Positions 9,260 to 17,918 of a stretch of 64,000 nt of DNA are shown in pieces. The position numbers and the translations under genes are program-made. Source of the stretch: Photobacterium aquimaris (GTDB taxonomy: Bacteria; Pseudomonadota; Gammaproteobacteria; Enterobacterales; Vibrionaceae); the NCBI RefSeq assembly GCF_002954455.1, contig NZ_MSCC01000001.1, forward strand, positions 1,363,679 through 1,427,678, in the 5' to 3' direction. The notes under the pieces are model-generated. The model searched no databases and was not told where the DNA came from. It saw only the letters and a list, made by a program, of their open reading frames with translations. Within the stretch, counting starts at the first letter, position 1. Every line of letters starts with the position of its first letter.

Positions 9260-9949
9260 ATGAGAAAAAATCATACAATTACCACTGACGATATTTTAAT
9301 AAAATTATGTCACTCTCTTGCTGATGTATTGTCACGCGCCACAGACAGTCAAATTAAATACTCACCGATGGTACAAAAAATTAATAAAACCAGTTTAAAA
9401 CCAGATATCGGATGTTTTGTTTTATTTGATGGCGGCTTTACCGGGTTAGTTGTTACCAATTTCTCTGCACCAGCCGCTATGGAGCTCTATCAAAATTATA
9501 TGCTACGCATGGGTTTTACAGATACAGATCTTGCCATCCATCATACTGCAGATGACGTGGCAAACATTTTAGGGGAGTTAATGAACCAAGTCGTTGGAGA
9601 TTTCACTGGTAAAATTGGACGAGAATTGAACATTTCAATTACTCAAAACCAGCCCAAGATGTTGGCATTACATAAACAGATTATATTGTCGGTTGATACC
9701 AATCTAGATCGCCCACAAGTTCGGCGCGTCAGTTTTACCACCAGTAATAACAATATTTTTTATCTTGAACTCGCAATGGATAAGACTGAATTTATTCAAC
9801 TCGAAGCTTTTGAAGTTGATGAACAAGATCCTGATACCATTTTTGAAACAGCCTATGTTGCTCAACAACAAAACCAACGTATTTCAGAAAATAAACCCAT
9901 CGACAATAATAATGACAATCAAGATTTACTTGAACAATTAGGATTATAA
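9260..9949 (+). CDS. DUF3334 family protein, CheX-like
   Basis: The 229-residue soluble protein fits the DUF3334 family (Vibrionaceae proteins of about 230 residues, function unknown to me). The middle section has CheC/CheX-like features: a glycine-bearing strand (GCFVLFDGGFTGLVVTNFS) followed by a helix with an acidic-Asn pattern (DVANILGELMNQVVGDFTGK), like the E-x2-N catalytic helix of CheX phosphatases. The C-terminus is Gln/Asn-rich and probably flexible. It lies 0.8 kb from the receiver-CheC gene but on the other strand. A role in receiver dephosphorylation is possible; the function is not established. Confidence 0.65.
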   Translation: MRKNHTITTDDILIKLCHSLADVLSRATDSQIKYSPMVQKINKTSLKPDIGCFVLFDGGFTGLVVTNFSAPAAMELYQNYMLRMGFTDTDLAIHHTADDVANILGELMNQVVGDFTGKIGRELNISITQNQPKMLALHKQIILSVDTNLDRPQVRRVSFTTSNNNIFYLELAMDKTEFIQLEAFEVDEQDPDTIFETAYVAQQQNQRISENKPIDNNNDNQDLLEQLGL

Positions 9950-10142
9950 ATATTTTAATCAGTAGGTGACTTTTTATAAATACATTGTTGCCTACTTACA
10001 TTTTATGCGTTGTCACTTACTGTTAATACCACTTTATAATGTAATTATGTGATCATTAACGTTATTTCATTTCATTATGCAATTTACAAAATCCTCAAAT
10101 CCATATAATTTCGACACCACTTCTAGTTCGTGAGTTTTAATA

Positions 10143-11165
10143 ATGTCTCAATCTCGTGTTGCCAGTTTTGAATGTGGTCGAATTATCGCTACTATCGCTA
10201 TTATTGCCTTACATTGCCAAATTTTTATGCAAGCGCCACTCTTTAACGGCCAACCATTATTAGGCATGGGTCTTAATCAAATGAGTCGTTTTGCTGTACC
10301 ACTATTTTTTATTATGGCTGGTTACTTCATTCAACCTCGTTTAACAACTGAGCGCATTCCCTACTTATGGCGCTATGCTCGTCCTTTACTGATCATGTGG
10401 GCATCATGGAGCATTATTTATCTCATTTTACCGTTTAACTTTCATATTGTAGCAACCGATGGCTATTTTGCTGAACGCGGAATGTACTGGCAAAAACTAT
10501 TAGCAACGCCATTAAATACTCTTTTTGAAGGGGGATTAGTACACCTTTGGTATATTCCGGGTTTACTCAGCGGGTTAACCGTTATTACTATCCTATTACG
10601 TTTCAAGCTAGAACGATTGATTATCCCTGTGGCTAGCGGATTGTTTATCTTTGGTTTAATGGCGGGAAGTTACGCCCAAATGACAGATTTAAGCTCGCCG
10701 ATATTCACTCGTAACGGTCCATTTTTTAGTACCTTTATGATTATGCTTGGGTTTGAAGTTCGTCGTCGTAATATCAGTATTAACTTAAAATACAGCATCA
10801 TAATGTTAGTCATTGGATTTGCATTATTTATTGGTGAAGCAAACTACTTATCCCTACAAGAAAATGGATCTTTTTTCCATGATTTCCTTTTGGGAACTCC
10901 GCTATGGGCATTAGGTATTTTCTTTGCTTTATTGGCTAAACCAAACTTTGGTGACAATAAAATCACCCATACATTAAGTAAAGATGTATTAGGTATTTAC
11001 CTCTGTCATCTTATTATTGTGATTTATTATTTAAATATTGTCAGACTATTAGGCATTAATTCAATTATTGCGAGTATTTTGGCAGTACCTGTCGTATTGA
11101 TTGTATCGACACTTATTGTTCGAGGTTTACGTAAAACACCGATAGCGCGTTTCCTCGTACGCTAA
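10143..11165 (+). CDS. membrane acyltransferase, acyltransferase-3 family (WecH/OatA-like)
   Basis: A 340-residue polytopic inner-membrane protein of the acyltransferase-3 family, which acetylates cell-surface sugars. The N-terminus shows the family signature: an early helix with His (ATIAIIALHCQIF) and, after an Arg, PLFFIMAGYF. About ten hydrophobic helices are visible, including LVHLWYIPGLL with the conserved HLWY. E. coli WecH is the nearest remembered relative. The target polysaccharide is unknown, and no surface-sugar genes are adjacent. It is monocistronic with a terminator directly downstream. Confidence 0.82.
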   Translation: MSQSRVASFECGRIIATIAIIALHCQIFMQAPLFNGQPLLGMGLNQMSRFAVPLFFIMAGYFIQPRLTTERIPYLWRYARPLLIMWASWSIIYLILPFNFHIVATDGYFAERGMYWQKLLATPLNTLFEGGLVHLWYIPGLLSGLTVITILLRFKLERLIIPVASGLFIFGLMAGSYAQMTDLSSPIFTRNGPFFSTFMIMLGFEVRRRNISINLKYSIIMLVIGFALFIGEANYLSLQENGSFFHDFLLGTPLWALGIFFALLAKPNFGDNKITHTLSKDVLGIYLCHLIIVIYYLNIVRLLGINSIIASILAVPVVLIVSTLIVRGLRKTPIARFLVR

Positions 11166-11184
11166 ATCAATAACTGATACTATT

Positions 11185-11226
11185 AAAAAGTTCTTATGGT
11201 CATCACGATTATAAGGACTTTTTTTT
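11185..11226 (+). terminator. terminator of the acyltransferase gene
   Basis: AAAAAGTTCTTAT pairs with ATAAGGACTTTTTTTT (one G-U), with a long T-run on the plus strand. Confidence 0.75.
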
Positions 11227-11404
11227 ACCTAGATAATGAGTAAACAAAGCTGTAAACATCATTTTCAATGCAAAAAATGTTTAAGCATTAACTAAATTTC
11301 AACGCAATGACACGCTTTTAGTCTCGCATGATTGCCTCTATTAGTTACATACAGATAACATTGTTAATAATTTCTGTTTGTTCTATTGATAAGGAAATGA
11401 TTCA

Positions 11405-13105
11405 ATGGCTAAATTACATCCGCTATCTTTCATCATTGGTAGCTTTTTTGCTGCTAATAGTTACGCAATGACCCCTCAACCAGATCCTGATAATGTCGGT
11501 GGTTATGTTATTGAACGTTCCGAAATAATAGCAGCAGAAAACGCAAAAACCCTTGATCCTATGTATGATGTTTGGGCGAAAGCATTAGCGACAGCATCAA
11601 ATACTGTCGTTGAAAATATCGCACCAGGATTGAATACTAACCCTGATAACGTAAAACGCGTCGAGCGAGTTTTTCCTGAAACTGAATGGAATTACCTCAC
11701 TCAAATGGCAGCTCCTGAATATACATATACTCGTTTTTTACGTGCAATAGGTAAATTCCCCGCTTTCTGTGGTGATTACACTGATGGCCGTGATGCTGAC
11801 GCTATTTGTAAGAAATCCATTATTACTGCTTTTGCCCATTTCGCCCAAGAAACTGGCGGCCATATTAGTATTGAAAACATCTCTGATAATCCACTAGGAC
11901 TAGAAGAATGGCAACAAGCATTAGTGCATGTGCGTGAAATGGGATGGTCTGAAGGTCAACCAGGTTACACCACAGGTTGTGGTCAAGATGATTGGCAAAA
12001 TAAACGCTGGCCTTGTGCTGAGGGGCAAGGTTACTTTGGGCGTGGCGCAAAACAACTCTCCTACCACTTTAACTATGGCGCTTTTTCTGAAGTTATGTTT
12101 GACGGCGATGCAACAGTATTGCTGAATAACCCAGGGCTTGTGGCTGACTCTTGGCTCAATCTCGCTTCGGCTATCTGGTTCTTCTTAACACCTCAAGCAC
12201 CTAAACCAGCCATGTTACATGTCATCGATCGTACTTGGACTCCTTCACAGCGAGAAACAGATGCTGGTATTGGTTATGGCTTTGGTACCACAATTAACGT
12301 CATCAATGGTGGTATTGAGTGTGGCGAACAAAACAAAGATAAAGGCCAGCCTGTTAACCGTATTCGTTATTGGGAAGGCTTAGTTGCAAACTATCAAATT
12401 CCATTAAAAAGTGATGAAACCAATACTTGTTGGCAACAAACTCCTTATGGCAGTTTAAATCTAAATGGTGCAACTGATGTGCTTTACACTAACTGGGATG
12501 CAAACTGGAAATATTATCCAGATCGTCCAGGCGGTGTCTCGTTTGAGTGTGAGTTAGTGGGTTTCCAAACGGCTTATTCTGCTCTTGTTGCTGGCGACTA
12601 TGAAAAGTGTGTAGCTAACTTCTATGGTTCTCATGCTAACTGGCCTGCCGTTCGTGTAGTCGATAAATTAGATCCAGATGCTGGCGGCGGTACAACTGAT
12701 CCAACCGATCCACCCGTTGATGGTGTAGCAAGTTGGGAGCAAAATAAAGTCTATACTGGTGGCGAGCAAGTATCTTACAAAGGTGCAATTTATGAAGCTC
12801 AATGGTGGACACAAAGTGATCAACCTGATTTAGGCGGCCCGTGGAAGTTAATTAAAGCGGCAACTGATAGCACAGTTACGCCACCTGTAACACCACCGAC
12901 AGATGACACTGTCACACCACCAGTAACACCGCCAACCGATGAAAAGCCAACACCAGAGTTACCTGCTGATGTTGCAGTATGGGAAACTAATGCTGTTTAT
13001 AACGGTAATGATAAAGTTAGCTACCAAGGTAAAATATACCAAGCGAAATGGTGGAGCCAAGGTAACACCCCAACAGCAGGCAATCCGTGGGTTTTATTAC
13101 CTTAA
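11405..13105 (+). CDS. secreted GH19 chitinase with two C-terminal chitin-binding modules
   Basis: Endo-acting chitin hydrolase for chitin use. A signal peptide (about 1-21, ending NSYA) directs export. The GH19 domain spans about 100-420: HFAQETGGH contains the proton-donor Glu149, and YFGRGAKQLSYHFNYGAFS (210-228) is the family hallmark. Two CBM5/12 modules follow at about 441-482 and 522-565, each with the WE-x-N-x-VY start and a QWW/KWW core. A Thr/Pro-rich linker (484-519) contains TPPVTPPTD twice. RBS AAGGAAA precedes the ATG. It is monocistronic. The two binding modules are duplicates, as is common in Vibrionaceae chitinases. Confidence 0.93.
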   Translation: MAKLHPLSFIIGSFFAANSYAMTPQPDPDNVGGYVIERSEIIAAENAKTLDPMYDVWAKALATASNTVVENIAPGLNTNPDNVKRVERVFPETEWNYLTQMAAPEYTYTRFLRAIGKFPAFCGDYTDGRDADAICKKSIITAFAHFAQETGGHISIENISDNPLGLEEWQQALVHVREMGWSEGQPGYTTGCGQDDWQNKRWPCAEGQGYFGRGAKQLSYHFNYGAFSEVMFDGDATVLLNNPGLVADSWLNLASAIWFFLTPQAPKPAMLHVIDRTWTPSQRETDAGIGYGFGTTINVINGGIECGEQNKDKGQPVNRIRYWEGLVANYQIPLKSDETNTCWQQTPYGSLNLNGATDVLYTNWDANWKYYPDRPGGVSFECELVGFQTAYSALVAGDYEKCVANFYGSHANWPAVRVVDKLDPDAGGGTTDPTDPPVDGVASWEQNKVYTGGEQVSYKGAIYEAQWWTQSDQPDLGGPWKLIKAATDSTVTPPVTPPTDDTVTPPVTPPTDEKPTPELPADVAVWETNAVYNGNDKVSYQGKIYQAKWWSQGNTPTAGNPWVLLP

Positions 13106-13146
13106 TCTTTTCGGTTTGTTGAACAATTACATTAACCATTAAACAC

Positions 13147-13213
13147 AATAAAAATGGCCTCATAATAAACGTCTTATACTTAAAGATGCTTACTATCAAG
13201 GCCATTTTTTATT
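13147..13213. terminator. bidirectional terminator between chitinase and GTPase genes
   Basis: AATAAAAATGGCCT (13147-13160) pairs with AAGGCCATTTTTTATT (13199-13213). It lies between converging genes. Confidence 0.75.
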
Positions 13214-13227
13214 GTTCGCAATAACTG

Positions 13228-14769
13228 TTATTTTGTTGCCGCATCAAAAACTAATTTACCTAATCGATATAGTCGCTTCGCTTGCTCACTATAATCAATC
13301 GTCTCTCCTTGCGCACGGCGACGATTAAGTTGGGTATTAATACCATCTTGATAAACCTGCTGTAGCTGTGATTGTAAGCTATCAAGATTATAGGGAATAC
13401 GATCACGACTAACAGAAAACGGCAAAATATATTCAGCGTCCATAATTTCACAGTTATATTTTACAGCGTCAGCAATAATACGTCCTTTTGGGGTTTGTGG
13501 GGCATTTAAGTCATAAGGCGGTAACCACTCATCAATCGGCTTAAGTTTGTCGACTTGGTTCACCAACATGATCACCTTAGGCGCTTTTCGATGCTGATTT
13601 TGCTGTTGTTTATAAAAATTATCTAATGATCCCTTTAAAGCGACATCAACTTGACGTGATGATTGATTAGCTTTTAATACCCAAATAACCATATCACTTT
13701 GAGTCATTTGTTTAAGCAATTCTTTATCGGTTTCTACACTGCCATCAATACCGGGCAAATCGATAAGATTTATTAAATCAAGCCCTTCAACTTCACATTT
13801 ATAGGTCGTGACTTTATCGGTTGACGGTAAGGCACTCACTTCAGCAGCAATTTCACCCAGTAAGCCGTTAATCACCGAGGATTTGCCAGCACTCACCTGA
13901 CCCACAACAGCTACACGCAATGGCTCAACCGCTATCGCTGTCGCTTGTTTATCTTGATCGTGTAGCTGACTATGGGGCACGGCGGCATCATCAAGCTTAA
14001 AACGACCACCATATAAATCAATCGCTACTGATGCCACTTCTTGGAGTAACGTTGCTTTTAATTTAGCTTGGACTTCAGCACTGACATCATCAAATAACTT
14101 ACCAACGACTAATCCTCGTACTTCTGCTAACCAACCTGTGGGGGTCGCTATACGAAATAAACGATAAACGTCATAAGCACTTTTTGCATACCCCATTTTA
14201 TCTTTAAGTGCATAACCTTGCTTCAAGCTTGTGAGAGTGATTTTTTCTGAAAATGGTACATGTTGCTGTAAAAAATGACGATAACGACGACTCACCTCTT
14301 CAACCATCATTAAAAACTCTGGCGCTGTAAATGCCAGTTTTTGCGTGTTTGATTGTTGATGATATTGTGCCGCGACATCAGCCACCAACACATAAGCATG
14401 GGCTTGTAAACTTTCCCATGCCGCATCTTCCGCTAGCTGTTTATCTATCACAGCTGTCATTTGTTGCCACACTTGATGATCGTGCTCGCTCCATTGAGGA
14501 TTAGCTGCTACGCGTAATGGTGCAATATCATCAATGACAGCATCAGCAACGACACGTTTACGGCGCAGCCACCAATAAGGTACAAACGCCAATAAACAGC
14601 CACCAGCAATAATGGCAAAGAATAACCACCATAATCCTTGCTGAATAAGATCAACTACACCAAAGCCCGCTAATACCAATACCGGTAAACAGATAGCCGA
14701 CATCACTAACGGCAAAAAACCTTCTGAAAGTTGATTGATTAACTGATAACTTTTACTGATCCGTTTCAT
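13228..14769 (-). CDS. membrane-anchored GTPase (YeeP/YfjP-like), second gene of a GTPase pair
   Basis: A 513-residue P-loop GTPase. Two N-terminal membrane helices (about 19-40 and 46-68) are followed by a basic stop (RRKR). A 200-residue helical region comes next, then the G domain with G1 GQVSAGKS (290-297), G3 DLPG (337-340) and G4 NQVD (404-407). It belongs to the poorly studied YeeP/YfjP-type branch related to Era/TrmE GTPases. Its start overlaps the stop of the upstream GTPase gene by four bases, so the two are translationally coupled and probably act together at the membrane. The function is not known. Confidence 0.8.
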   Translation of the reverse strand: MKRISKSYQLINQLSEGFLPLVMSAICLPVLVLAGFGVVDLIQQGLWWLFFAIIAGGCLLAFVPYWWLRRKRVVADAVIDDIAPLRVAANPQWSEHDHQVWQQMTAVIDKQLAEDAAWESLQAHAYVLVADVAAQYHQQSNTQKLAFTAPEFLMMVEEVSRRYRHFLQQHVPFSEKITLTSLKQGYALKDKMGYAKSAYDVYRLFRIATPTGWLAEVRGLVVGKLFDDVSAEVQAKLKATLLQEVASVAIDLYGGRFKLDDAAVPHSQLHDQDKQATAIAVEPLRVAVVGQVSAGKSSVINGLLGEIAAEVSALPSTDKVTTYKCEVEGLDLINLIDLPGIDGSVETDKELLKQMTQSDMVIWVLKANQSSRQVDVALKGSLDNFYKQQQNQHRKAPKVIMLVNQVDKLKPIDEWLPPYDLNAPQTPKGRIIADAVKYNCEIMDAEYILPFSVSRDRIPYNLDSLQSQLQQVYQDGINTQLNRRRAQGETIDYSEQAKRLYRLGKLVFDAATK

Positions 14770-15947
14770 TGGCTGTCCTTTTCGATGTTGCTTTTCGATG
14801 CTTGAGTAACTTGTTGTCGATCCGCTATGTTTTTGACAGTCGTAAATGCTTGTTGATAAGCCAATTTAATTTGATCTTTAGAAATTGGTTCGCCTTTACT
14901 ACGGTGATACAAATACATACAAGCAGCGCGGCCAATAGCATAAGTTGATGAGAAACTCATCGCAGCTGCCGTTGCACTCCCTACGGTTTGACCATAAGCA
15001 GGAATAAACTTCACTAATTGATTCAAGCCTAATTTAGATAAATATTGCAATAAAAAACCAGAACCGAGCATACCAACAAATTCAGCATAATCTTTCTTAT
15101 TCCAGCTAACACCATACTGATTGGCAAGGCTATGCAGCATCTTACCTTGAATAGCTGGCACACTAAATAACCCCACAGCAGGAATTGCATCACTAGCACC
15201 AGCAGCACCTGCGTACCACAACACTTCTTGACGCAGCTGGTAAAAATTTTGTTCTTCACGATTAGTATGCGCTTGTTGATTTGATAATAAACTCAACATC
15301 GGTAGCGCATCATTTAACGCATGATGTAAGTCATCAAGGCCGATAAACTGTTCATCATCAGGGATCAAATCAACCACTATAGGGTGATAGATAGTAGCAG
15401 TTTGTGATTGCCATTGAGCAGACTTTATTCCCCAGATGTCCATCACTCGTTGGTGGTTATAATCAATCGCCCGTTGGCGTTCTTGAGTATCAACAATGCT
15501 ATTAACCGCAGTGTGAATAACCAGCAAATGTTTAATTACACCGCTGCGTTTTATCTGTTTTAAAGCATTTAATAGGCCTGATTGCTCCGGCTCTTCTGCT
15601 TTCATTACCAACAGCAATGCATGGCTTTTGCCACTACACATCGCAATATCTTCACTAGGATCATAATCCGCCTCACCCAATCCTCGCGTATCAAGAAAAC
15701 ACACTAACGGGCTTTCAACTGGATAAAGGTACTGGTGTGCTGTTCGTGTACAAGGTTGAAAACCATTGCCTATTTCAACCAAACTATTACCTGTAAGAGT
15801 CTGAATAATAGTTGATTTACCTGCCCCTGTTTTCCCTAGTAGCCATAATGTTGGTATGTGTTTTTGCCATTCATCAAACGCAGGCGCCAAATCAGGGTTA
15901 ACGTTGGGATTTATATATTGATAAACTTTCTTAAAGAAGCGATTCAT
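14766..15947 (-). CDS. GTPase with C-terminal DUF697-like membrane region, first gene of pair
   Basis: A 393-residue GTPase. G1 is GKTGAGKST (38-46) and G3 is DTRG (86-89). The position where G4 (T/NKxD) belongs reads VIHTAVNSI, so the guanine-specificity motif is degenerate. The C-terminal third (about 240-350) is Ala/Gly-rich and hydrophobic and looks like the DUF697 domain found behind several such GTPases. The ATGA overlap with the next gene couples it to a second GTPase that retains G4. A heterodimer in which one partner is nucleotide-promiscuous is an inference. It is preceded by the K+ channel gene's terminator. Confidence 0.78.
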   Translation of the reverse strand: MNRFFKKVYQYINPNVNPDLAPAFDEWQKHIPTLWLLGKTGAGKSTIIQTLTGNSLVEIGNGFQPCTRTAHQYLYPVESPLVCFLDTRGLGEADYDPSEDIAMCSGKSHALLLVMKAEEPEQSGLLNALKQIKRSGVIKHLLVIHTAVNSIVDTQERQRAIDYNHQRVMDIWGIKSAQWQSQTATIYHPIVVDLIPDDEQFIGLDDLHHALNDALPMLSLLSNQQAHTNREEQNFYQLRQEVLWYAGAAGASDAIPAVGLFSVPAIQGKMLHSLANQYGVSWNKKDYAEFVGMLGSGFLLQYLSKLGLNQLVKFIPAYGQTVGSATAAAMSFSSTYAIGRAACMYLYHRSKGEPISKDQIKLAYQQAFTTVKNIADRQQVTQASKSNIEKDSQ

Positions 15948-16038
15948 ATCACCTTCTATATCTAAAATAGTAAAACAGTTATTGACTCTATTTTCATATA
16001 TCGCTGTTTAATCAGTATTAGCAACATAGCATTAAATG

Positions 16039-16075
16039 AAAAAAGAGAATAATCTAAATGACTATTCTCTTTTTT
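16039..16075 (-). terminator. terminator of the ABC/AttH/K+ channel operon
   Basis: Perfect arms AAAAAAGAGAATA / TATTCTCTTTTTT, an uninterrupted hairpin just past the K+ channel gene on the minus strand. Confidence 0.85.
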
Positions 16076-16106
16076 ATAACCTTATAAACCTAATTGATAA
16101 CGCTGT

Positions 16107-16796
16107 TTAATCATCAGAATTATCATTAAAATACTGCACACGGCTTGAGCTAACTAAACTTGATACCACGATTGCCATGTAAAACACCCCTACAATCGCT
16201 TCAAGATATGCAAATACTTTAGCTATAGGGGTAATAGGTAAAATATCGCCGTAACCCAGAGTGGTTAAGGTTACAAAACTAAAATAAGCCGCATCAGCAA
16301 AGTTTTCATGCCATGGGCCTTTATTAATTCCATGAAATGATCCTGGCAAGAAGTGAATTAAAATTAAATAACCAATAGCCCACATTAAACCAAGCAATAA
16401 AAACAAGGTCATTGAGCCAATGATTTTGTTGGTATTAATCGAGCCAGTAAACAGTATTTGCCGCATGATTGAACGAAAAGTGCCATAAAAAAAGATAAAC
16501 ATCAGTAACAACATGATCACTTCTATTTCTTCGACGCCTAAAACTGCGCGAGTAATCACCGCCACCAGCCATGCAACCACTAACGATAATAAAAATCTAA
16601 ACCAACTCTTATCAAACCGTAAACTTAATAGGCAAATACCGAAAGTTATTAATGTAAAAGCTTCAAGTATGTATTGCAACAGGCCCGATGTGATCACTTT
16701 ATCTAACGATGCACTGATCAATAAGAACACTAAAGCTAATGTCAAATAGAAGAAATTGTTTTGATTATTAATGTGTTGGCTTTTTTTATTCAACAT
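16107..16796 (-). CDS. two-pore-helix-type ion channel (K+ selectivity filter)
   Basis: A small integral membrane K+ channel of about 230 residues. Four hydrophobic segments fill the first 110 residues. The pore module follows: a helix (LMWAIGYLILIHFLP), a pore loop with the selectivity filter TTLGYGD, and a last helix (LEAIVGVFYMAIVVSSLV). There is no cytoplasmic RCK/TrkA-N domain. The start used is an ATG with AGGA nine bases upstream; a TTG two codons earlier is less likely. It starts about 12 bases after the AttH-like gene and is probably the last gene of that operon, an unusual pairing. Confidence 0.85.
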   Translation of the reverse strand: MLNKKSQHINNQNNFFYLTLALVFLLISASLDKVITSGLLQYILEAFTLITFGICLLSLRFDKSWFRFLLSLVVAWLVAVITRAVLGVEEIEVIMLLLMFIFFYGTFRSIMRQILFTGSINTNKIIGSMTLFLLLGLMWAIGYLILIHFLPGSFHGINKGPWHENFADAAYFSFVTLTTLGYGDILPITPIAKVFAYLEAIVGVFYMAIVVSSLVSSSRVQYFNDNSDD

Positions 16797-16808
16797 TGAC
16801 AATATTCC

Positions 16809-17918
16809 TTATTGTTGTTCATACCCTGTAAGCTCCATAAACCCTTTACCTTTTTGTGACCCAGTCACGTTTATTGGGCCTTCCCAATACGGGAATAAAA
16901 AATGTAACCACTGATCACGCCGTACAACATTTGTTTGAAGTTTTAATCCTTGCGATGGAATTTCGATTAACCAACTTAATGGAAAAGAAATACCACTGAC
17001 TTCTCGAAAATGCATTGGCTTCATACGAATTTGATTATTATCTAATGTCACCATAGTACCATCAGGCCACGAACGTGAACCGATAAAATAAGGTGTTTGT
17101 CCTTTTTCACGTAACTGTGACACCATTAACGCACTACCATCTTCAAGATGAATCGAAAACCAATCCCACCCCAGCTGTTTCGCGCTGAGCATGCTACTGC
17201 TCCATTCACGATCAAACCAACCACGGCCATCAACTTTATATTGCTCACCATCTAACTCAATGATTCCATCAATATTCAAAAATGGCGCACTGTAATAGTA
17301 AGAAGCAATACCAAGTAGCGGATGTTTTTGGCTATAGCCTTTATCACCTTGTAAAATAATCGTTCCATTTTGATTGATATTTAATCGAGCTAACATATCA
17401 TCATCAGAGAATTCAAGCTCACCAGGAAAAGGATTGCTGGTTGGTGCTCGCCATGACCAATTATCTAGCCAAGCACGAAACGGTTTAAGACTCACCCCTG
17501 CTTGACCAATTCCCCCACGTGCAAATCTTTCTGCTGTCCAAATTTTCTTTTTCGTGGTTATCACCGCATGCGCCATATACATCTGTGGCGTTTTCCAACC
17601 CGTCAGCTCGTCATCACTGGTTGCCATTCGAAATAGCGTCCATTGCACCGAGATTTCTTTCCCTGTTTCTGTTTTTAGATTTGCGGTTAAATACCACCAT
17701 TCAGCAAGATATTGAGGGTGCTCACCATAATCTCGAGGAAAAATGATGGGCTCACCTTTAACCACCGGTTCAAATACAAAGTTTTGTGATTGAGTCAGTG
17801 TTTTTACGGTGTTACTTCGCACGGGCTGATCATCACAACCACCTAATAACATCATGCTTATAATTATGATCGCGACAGAAAATAAATGCCAACGCGATCC
17901 TTTGGTTGTAGCGCTCAT
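16809..17918 (-). CDS. AttH/CrtC-like lipocalin-fold lipoprotein
   Basis: A predicted lipoprotein of about 369 residues. The signal peptide ends in a lipobox (MLLGGC) and the mature part starts CDDQPVRS. The body has the AttH/carotenoid 1,2-hydratase-like double lipocalin signatures: EWWYLTANL, a WTLFRMA strand, DRGWFDREWSS with the conserved WFDREW, and GWDWFSIHLEDGSALM. Annotation pipelines call this protein 'AttH' next to an ABC exporter. The start is the ATG that overlaps the permease stop (TAATG); the frame is open further upstream, but that would run into the permease gene. Its position after an ATPase and an FtsX-type permease suggests a LolCDE-like partner at the outer membrane. The substrate is unknown. 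Confidence 0.82.
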   Translation of the reverse strand: MSATTKGSRWHLFSVAIIIISMMLLGGCDDQPVRSNTVKTLTQSQNFVFEPVVKGEPIIFPRDYGEHPQYLAEWWYLTANLKTETGKEISVQWTLFRMATSDDELTGWKTPQMYMAHAVITTKKKIWTAERFARGGIGQAGVSLKPFRAWLDNWSWRAPTSNPFPGELEFSDDDMLARLNINQNGTIILQGDKGYSQKHPLLGIASYYYSAPFLNIDGIIELDGEQYKVDGRGWFDREWSSSMLSAKQLGWDWFSIHLEDGSALMVSQLREKGQTPYFIGSRSWPDGTMVTLDNNQIRMKPMHFREVSGISFPLSWLIEIPSQGLKLQTNVVRRDQWLHFLFPYWEGPINVTGSQKGKGFMELTGYEQQ

